In this document: positions 58,460 to 64,000 of the stretch, piece by piece
How positions within the stretch are numbered: the stretch's first letter is position 1
How the letters are laid out: the number at the start of each line of letters is the position of its first letter
Assembly (NCBI GenBank): GCA_949130495.1
Contig: OX422207.1
Coordinates: forward strand, 786,646,384 to 786,710,383
DNA length: 64,000 nt
Direction of reading: 5' to 3'
From: Sambucus nigra
Taxonomy: Eukaryota > Streptophyta > Magnoliopsida > Dipsacales > Adoxaceae
Position numbers and translations under genes: made by a program
The notes under the pieces: model-generated
Told to the model about the DNA's origin: nothing
What the model saw: the letters and a program-made list of their open reading frames with translations, nothing else
The model's database searches: none

Positions 58460-60726
58460 GAAAATTCTCATACCACTGAGTCTCCTCATTTCTGGGTTCC
58501 ACCTCCTTCGACTAACAATTCAATCACAAGTCGTTCATCGAGTCAAACACTGAGTGTGAATTCTGAATCTTTCGATAGCAATATGTCGGTGCACGGTAGT
58601 GTTGGTGTTGGTGCTGGAGAGGAAGAGATACCATATATTCCCATGAAAGATCTTTTATTTCCGGAGAGAACTGTTACCCCTGGTGGCATTTTACTCCCGT
58701 ATAATGCCGGTCAGTTCCACTTTTGTAATGGGATGATTCAAATTCTTCCTATATTTCATGGGATGGATTCTGAAAAACCATATCTCCATATTCGAGAATT
58801 CGAAGATACCTGAGAGACGTTTGGTGATCAAGATTGCCCACAAGATGTTATCTGGTTAAAGATTTTCCCTTTTTCCTTAAAGGATAAAGCTAAAACTTGG
58901 TTTTGGTCGCTACCCCCGAATTCCGTATTATCCTGGAGAGATATGCAAACCAAGTTTCTCTCCAAGTTCTTTCCACAACACAAAACCAATTCTGTCAAGG
59001 CACAAATACAAGCTTTTCGGCAAAATGAAAATGAAGCCTTTGACAAGTGTTGGGAGAGATTTCAGGAGTTAGTGCTTGCCCACATCATGGATTTGAGAAA
59101 CATCATCTCATTTCTTTCTTTCATCAAAGGATTACTTTGGCGTCTAAACAACTCGTGCAGACAATGTGCGACAGACCATTTTGGGAATTAGACTCGAGCG
59201 ATGCTGAGGCTCATTTGAAATACGTAGCAGAGACTACGCAATCATGGGATGTTTCTGACCCCAACAGCCAAAACAGACATCCACAAGTGTCCAATACTCC
59301 TGCTGCTTCCGGTATTTATCAATTGGACAAGGACACTTTGTTAGACCGTCGACTTGATCAGTTTGAAAAGAGGATAAGAGACATCCTTGAGGTTCGGTTT
59401 AGAGAAGCTACTGGACATATCTCAGCTGAAAAAGAAGAGGTGTGTGCCATTTATGCGGCGGGTCATTCTACCAAAGGATGTCCAGCAATACCCGCTTACA
59501 AGGCAATATACACTGAGCAAGTGGAAGCTATAGGAGGGGTTAGCGGACATTTTAGTACACCCCAGGGAAACGCGTACAATTCATCTTGGAGGAATCATCC
59601 TGGTGTAACACATATGCAGCCTCCCATGCAATCACCATCTCCTGGTTCATATGTTATTCCACCGAGGCGATCTCTTAAGGACAACTTAAATCACCTCATC
59701 CAATCTCAAAAGGAGAACAGTGCTAAGTATGATCGAATGTTCAATGAAATACATACTAGCATCTCAAGGTTGCAAACTGCATCGAATGTCCAAGAGAAGG
59801 ACAAATTTCCTGCTCAAAGCCAACGACCTCCCCAAGGACAAACTAGTGTTGGCACTACATCCCACGACCATCGAGAGCAATGTAGCACTATTACCACTCT
59901 ACGTAGTGGGAAAGTAGTTGATTTGTCACCTCCCCCACGCAATGCATCTAAAGATAAAGAGGTTTCGCCTGGCACAAGAGAGGCCGAAGATGCCCCTTTA
60001 ATTGAGAGTGAGGAGGAGGAAAACACTAATGGACCCAAGGCCATAACCCCCACCGCTGCCCCATACCCTCAACGGTTGGTCTCTCACTCCAAAATGACCT
60101 CCCGTGATGAAGTTCTGGAAGTCCTTAAGCAAGTAAAAATTAATTTACCTTTTCTTGAGACTATACAGAGAATTCCCGCGTATGCTAAGTTTATTAAGGA
60201 CTTACTCACGGTGAAACGCAAGCTAAAGGTAAACCAAAACGTCTCTTTGGCCCAAAATGTCAGCGCAGTCTTGTCAAGTGACTTTCCATTAAAATATAAA
60301 GATCCGGGTGCACCCACTATTTTGTGTATCATGGGGAAGAACCGAATCGAGAGAGTTCTAATAGATCTAGGGGCGAGTGTTAACATTATGCCCTATTCCA
60401 TCTATAGGCAACTAGAACTGGGGGCCCTTAAGCCCACCAATATGACTCTCCAGCTCGCGGATCGTTCTGTGAAGCTTCCTCGGGGAATTATTGAGGATGT
60501 GATTGTCCAAATAGACACTTTTTACTTCCCGGTGGATTTTGTCATTTGGGACGAAGAACCTTCCGTTCTCCCAAGTAATCATGTTCCCGTTATCCTTGGC
60601 CGCCCATTTTTAGCTACAGCTAATGCTCTTATCAATACCCGAAGTGGGCGTATGCAATTAACTTTCGGGAACATGACCCTCGAAACAAATATCTTTAATA
60701 ATTCCAAGAGAGAGGGTGATGAATAG
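58460..60726 (+). pseudogene. Athila-like gag-protease
   Basis: The gag N-terminus is at 58556-58813, with IPMKDLLFPERTVTPGG and GQFHFCNGMIQ. It is broken by a TGA at 58811 and by a frameshift near 59075, inside the block RFQELVLA / CPHHGFEKHHL. From 59047 to 60726 a 559-codon frame is open. It holds a degenerate zinc knuckle (CAIYAAGHSTKGC; second Cys is Tyr), TTLRSGK, and the protease with LIDLGASVNIMP, QLADRSVKLPRGIIEDV and VILGRPFLATANALI. The active site has DLG, as is usual in Athila. Gag would build particles and the protease would process them. Confidence 0.85.
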
Positions 60727-61470
60727 GAACCACGAGGGTTGGATCTTTTGGGGGAAGCACACAAGCAAGAAAGAACTTAAAAGGAAGAGCCATTAGGGGA
60801 AGGTTGTGTTGCGCACAGTGAGAGGAGTGGTTGCAACATCGAGAGCAAGGTAGGGGAGGTATGTTTAGTAAATTCATTCGAGAGCATGAGTGAGCCCATG
60901 AACAAGAGTGAAAGAGGATATTTAGAGTGTGTCAGGAGAGGCTCGTCGAAATACTTAGAGGAAAGGGAATGGAAGGACACTGTCGATACATTTCTCCTCG
61001 ATTACCACCCACCCAAACCACCTTATCATTCGACGAGTGAGCACGCAAGGCATGTTGAGGACACCAAGCAAGAGAGAGAGCTAGAGGAGTTGAGCCTAGC
61101 AGAGTTTGAGCGCGAGTTCGGACAGGTGGATGCACACCTAAATGATGAAGTCCAATCTTTCTGGGCCTCATTTCGTCATTTAGACGAAAGCGAGTGGAAA
61201 AATAGAATTGATGAATTTCTCCTTCCCAAACATCCACCCATACCATTTGAGCCTTCGGAGGTACTTGAAGATACGACTCAAATCTTGTCTGACTTAGAGA
61301 CCAACCCACGTGCTACGCAACAAGAGGATCCTTTTTCGGTTTATCATAATGCATCTCCCGGTATTTCCTTTATCTATGGGCACGGACCCAATTTGTTCCG
61401 GTTATTCACGTATGATGGTAAAACGGGAGAGACGAGGAGCACATCGTACCCAGTGAAAGGGGTCGGGTGA
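60727..61470 (+). CDS. Athila-like C-terminal ORF of unknown function
   Basis: The 194-codon open frame starts at ATG 60886. It is in the same frame as gag-PR, separated only by a TAG at 60724 and a TAA near 60778, so it may once have been the C-terminus of one polyprotein. It sits where RT would start but has no RT motif. Residues about 27-48 and 101-122 repeat a motif: EWKxxxDxFLLxxHPPxP, with x variable. The middle is highly charged (QERELEELSLAEFEREFG). I do not recognise the family. The start at 60886 is only the first Met after the stops. Confidence 0.5.
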
Positions 61471-63312
61471 TTTGTGGAGAGAGATGAGAGGTCGTTGCAC
61501 CCCCGACGCGTATGGGGTTATTTTTGTTGTATTTATGAGTCATGTATAAGTGTTATATAGTGTCTTGTTGCATTTAGAGTAATTAGTTAAAGTTTTTGTT
61601 ATTCATTTTGGTTATGCGTGGTTCTAACATGTTTTGTAGATTCAATGGACTCGCAATCATCGGGGATCGCTCCATTTGGGTAATATCTTGATTTTCCTCT
61701 CTTTATGTTGTGTTCTTGATTCGCATTGAGGACAATGCAATATTTAAGTTAGGGGGTGTGGGATATTCTTCCCATTTATTGTTTAGATTCATTGATTCGA
61801 TCACATGTTCTTTCCAAGTGTGTTTTTTCAAAATGAAAAATGTTAAAAAAAACCAAAAAGATTTTTGTTCAAAATAAATAAAAATTGGAATTTAAAGTTT
61901 TCAAAAATGTCACCTTTATTCTGTTTGAAGTCTCAAATTGTTAAATCTCAATTGCACTAAGCCAAGATTGACCGAAGATGGAAATTGAAAGAAAATTGAC
62001 GACTTAACGAATAAGTGTGGAGATTGATCAAACCCGGTGAGATTTCGAGCCTTTCAATTTTTTTGAGTTTTTAAATCAATCCGAGTTTATGATTAACTCA
62101 AAGTTCTTTTCAGCGTTTTAGTAAGTCGTTGATGATCTCAATCCTTTGTTTTAATCGGTTATGGGAAATGTGTGAAATGTTATCTCGAAATTCGTGCTAA
62201 ATATATCTCTAAACTTAATTAATCTCGAGATGCATATGGTAATGTGATTAGCAATTTGGACAATGAAGTAGACCCTCGTTTGTTACCCAAAAATATTAGT
62301 CATAAAAAGTTGTGAAAAACAAAATTATCCCTTTGCAACCCACTTTGAGCCTAATAAAATATTTTCCTTTCGTTTGATAACCCGAAAAACCCAAATAACT
62401 CGGAATTGTGAAAATTGAGAAAATTCATCAAGTAAGTCCAAATTGCGCAATAAAAAGGGGCAAGAGAAAAACAGGGAATAAAAATGCTCAAAAAAAATAG
62501 TGAAAAAAAATAGAAAAAGAAAAGAAAAATGAGCAAATGCCCGAAAAAGCACTAATGGACGTCATCAGGACATTTTCTAATTCCGAACATTCCATCCATT
62601 CCCATTTTTACCCTTTACATTTTTTAACCCGAAAAGTCCTAACCGAGTCCGAATGGCGAAATTGGTTACCGCGTGGAGAGCTAAGACATAAAAAGATAAT
62701 ATGAGAGATTAAAATGGTGTGATTAAGAGATGATGTTTCCCGTTTCCCTATAACCGTATTCCGATGATGAGATCTTTTCACCATATATTTCCTTCTTTTC
62801 AATTTTGTATGCGTGAATTTATGTCCATTATATTTACTCTTTATATCATGCATACCGAGAGAAAATAGCTACAATCCGAGTGATTCGTTTGTGAGTGCAT
62901 CCGTAATAATTTGAATCAAAACGAATTTTCAAAAAGTAACGTAATGCTCAATCGGTGGAAATTTGAGGTTTAATTTCTTGCTTTGCACACACACACACTA
63001 TGGTTTGAGACATTTGAATATGAATTCATGGTGATTATTTTTCGAAAAGTTTAAATTGTACAATTTTTAATTATTTTTATATTTATTTGAGTCAATAAAG
63101 AATTTTGTGGGTGTATTCACTGCAAACCCTAACGAGACAAAACTCGTCCTACTAGGGTAACCTAGGGGTTTAAAGGCTTGTTGCATATGCTCAATGCAAT
63201 CGCTCGACTATGAAAGTGGAATTTTATTTTAATAAAGGAATTTTCAAGAGTGGAATTTTGGTTAGATTCATTTACATTGCTCAGGACGCGCAAAGTTCTA
63301 AGTTAGGGGGTG
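61471..63312 (+). other. Athila-like 3' non-coding region with two PPT-like sites
   Basis: No credible gene. GCATTGAGGACAATGC near 61725-61740 followed by TAAGTTAGGGGGTGTG near 61747 is a motif seen downstream of Athila coding regions. The same 16 bases recur at 63299-63314, where they form the PPT at the 3' LTR edge. 62300-62560 is rich in A-runs. Env-like coding was not found. Confidence 0.6.
63299..63312 (+). other. Athila-like polypurine tract
   Basis: TAAGTTAGGGGGTG directly before the LTR start TGATTAGG at 63313. Confidence 0.8.
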
Positions 63313-64000
63313 TGATTAGGCACACATTCTTCATATTTATCCCCTTAATTTCAGTATTTTTATGATCCCGTGCAGTGTAAATAGCTTGGATTTGTCTCGT
63401 ATTTATGCTAATAACCTTTTTGGCAAGTATTTCTTGTTTTGTGTATTTCTCACGTGTTTTACAGGTATTTCATGCAAGTTAGTGCGAAAGAGAACGCAAA
63501 ACAGTGAAAGAAACTAAGAAATGGAGAGTTGAAGGGCATTTTCGTAATTTTCGGCCTTAGTCCGGAGGTGGGGCCAACTAAAAAGTTTAAGAGCTCTAAA
63601 TTACAATAACACTAGAAAAAACGGCACCTCAATCCGAGCTACGGTAAAGAAGTTATGATGTTTTGAAGTTGCGCGATAATGAAGAGAAATGGACCGGTCC
63701 GGTCATGCGAAATCCTGACATTTATTATGAAGATTAAGAGGTGCATAGCTAGTAAAAACTTGCGCAACAAGCAATTCTAGCTGTCAAATTTTTGCTACTT
63801 GGTGCTATAAAAGACCAAGCCCTACCTCGTTTCAAGGGGAGTCGAATTCTAGAGAGTAGAATAGAATTTTAGAGAGAGTCAGATTTTAGAGAGTCTTTTT
63901 AGTTTTCTTTGGTAGAAATTTTCATAAACCCTAGTTTTTGAAGTTTGTCTACTATTCAAGATTCAAAGTTCTATTCAAGATTCATCATTCATCCATTGTA
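63313..64000 (+). repeat. Athila-like 3' LTR (partial)
   Basis: It matches 56754-57445 with scattered differences and a few single-base indels. It is cut by the window end. The TATA box is at 63806-63812, and a perfect GGACCGGTCC palindrome lies near 63691. Confidence 0.92.

Larger units (their letters stand above)
56754..64000 (+). mobile_element. Athila-like Ty3/gypsy element without RT or INT
   Basis: 5' LTR 56754-58226, PBS, gag-PR, an unusual C-terminal ORF, a 1.8 kb non-coding region, a PPT, and the 3' LTR from 63313 to the window end. No RT, RNase H or integrase motif was found in either strand between the LTRs. The LTRs differ at roughly 25-30 positions over 690 aligned bases by eye. 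It inserted into the CACTA transposase gene. Confidence 0.85.

Noticed and set aside
59047..59191. Programmed frameshift in Athila-like gag
   Set aside because: No slippery heptamer or structure seen, an upstream TGA is also present, and Athila gag normally continues in one frame; ordinary decay is simpler.

Overview
The window is nuclear DNA of a flowering plant, most likely a eudicot with a large repeat-rich genome. Almost all of it can be assigned to transposable elements: Ty3/gypsy elements of the Tat, Tekay-like chromovirus and Athila types, Ty1/copia, a CACTA (En/Spm) DNA transposon and an Ac/Ds-like hAT element. No ordinary host gene, tRNA, rRNA or CRISPR array was seen. Most coding regions are pseudogenes with stops and frameshifts. 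The longest open frame is the gag-protease of an Athila-like element.

Layout from left to right. 1-15260: a minus-strand Tat element (gag, PR, RT, RNase H, second RNase H, INT) with a plus-strand antisense gene of plant-mobile-domain type. A 1.6 kb solo LTR interrupts its pol. The element is arranged LTR-internal-LTR-deleted internal-LTR. 15261-23637: a decayed plus-strand copia element, its LTR, and the start of a second internal region behind a primer binding site. 23638-24540: the left end of a CACTA transposon. 24541-26860: a minus-strand LTR-like promoter region with unresolved ends. 26861-54594: a plus-strand Tekay-like element (called T1 here). It carries a Ds-like element in its 5' LTR, a complete Tekay-like element (T2, 33106-41939) inserted between the two catalytic Asp codons of its RT, and a minus-strand Tekay-like element (T3, 43616-54440) inserted in its integrase. 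T3 holds a solo LTR at 47298-50102. 54595-56753: more of the CACTA element and an unrecognised coding remnant. 56754-64000: an Athila-like element with gag-PR but no RT or INT, running out of the window in its 3' LTR.

The insertion order is supported by target-site duplications read directly: TTGCT for the solo LTR in Tat pol, CCCAGATT for the Ds-like element, TTGAT for T2, GGTAT for the solo LTR in T3, and GTATG/ATATG (one mismatch) for T1. The nesting runs copia, then CACTA, then T1, then T2/T3/Ds, then the T3 solo LTR.

The most unusual signals are shared by the four Tekay-like LTR families. Each has a cluster of short self-complementary motifs about 0.85-1.3 kb from the LTR 5' end, with a different core sequence in each family. 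Each also has a GC-type splice donor (AG/GCAAGT-like) about 580-720 bp from the LTR 5' end. In T2 a pyrimidine-rich CAG acceptor lies directly before the gag ATG. Together these suggest a leader intron that would remove the primer binding site and long LTR leader from the translated mRNA. Family assignments rest on motif recognition by eye; no database search or alignment was run, and percent identities were not computed.
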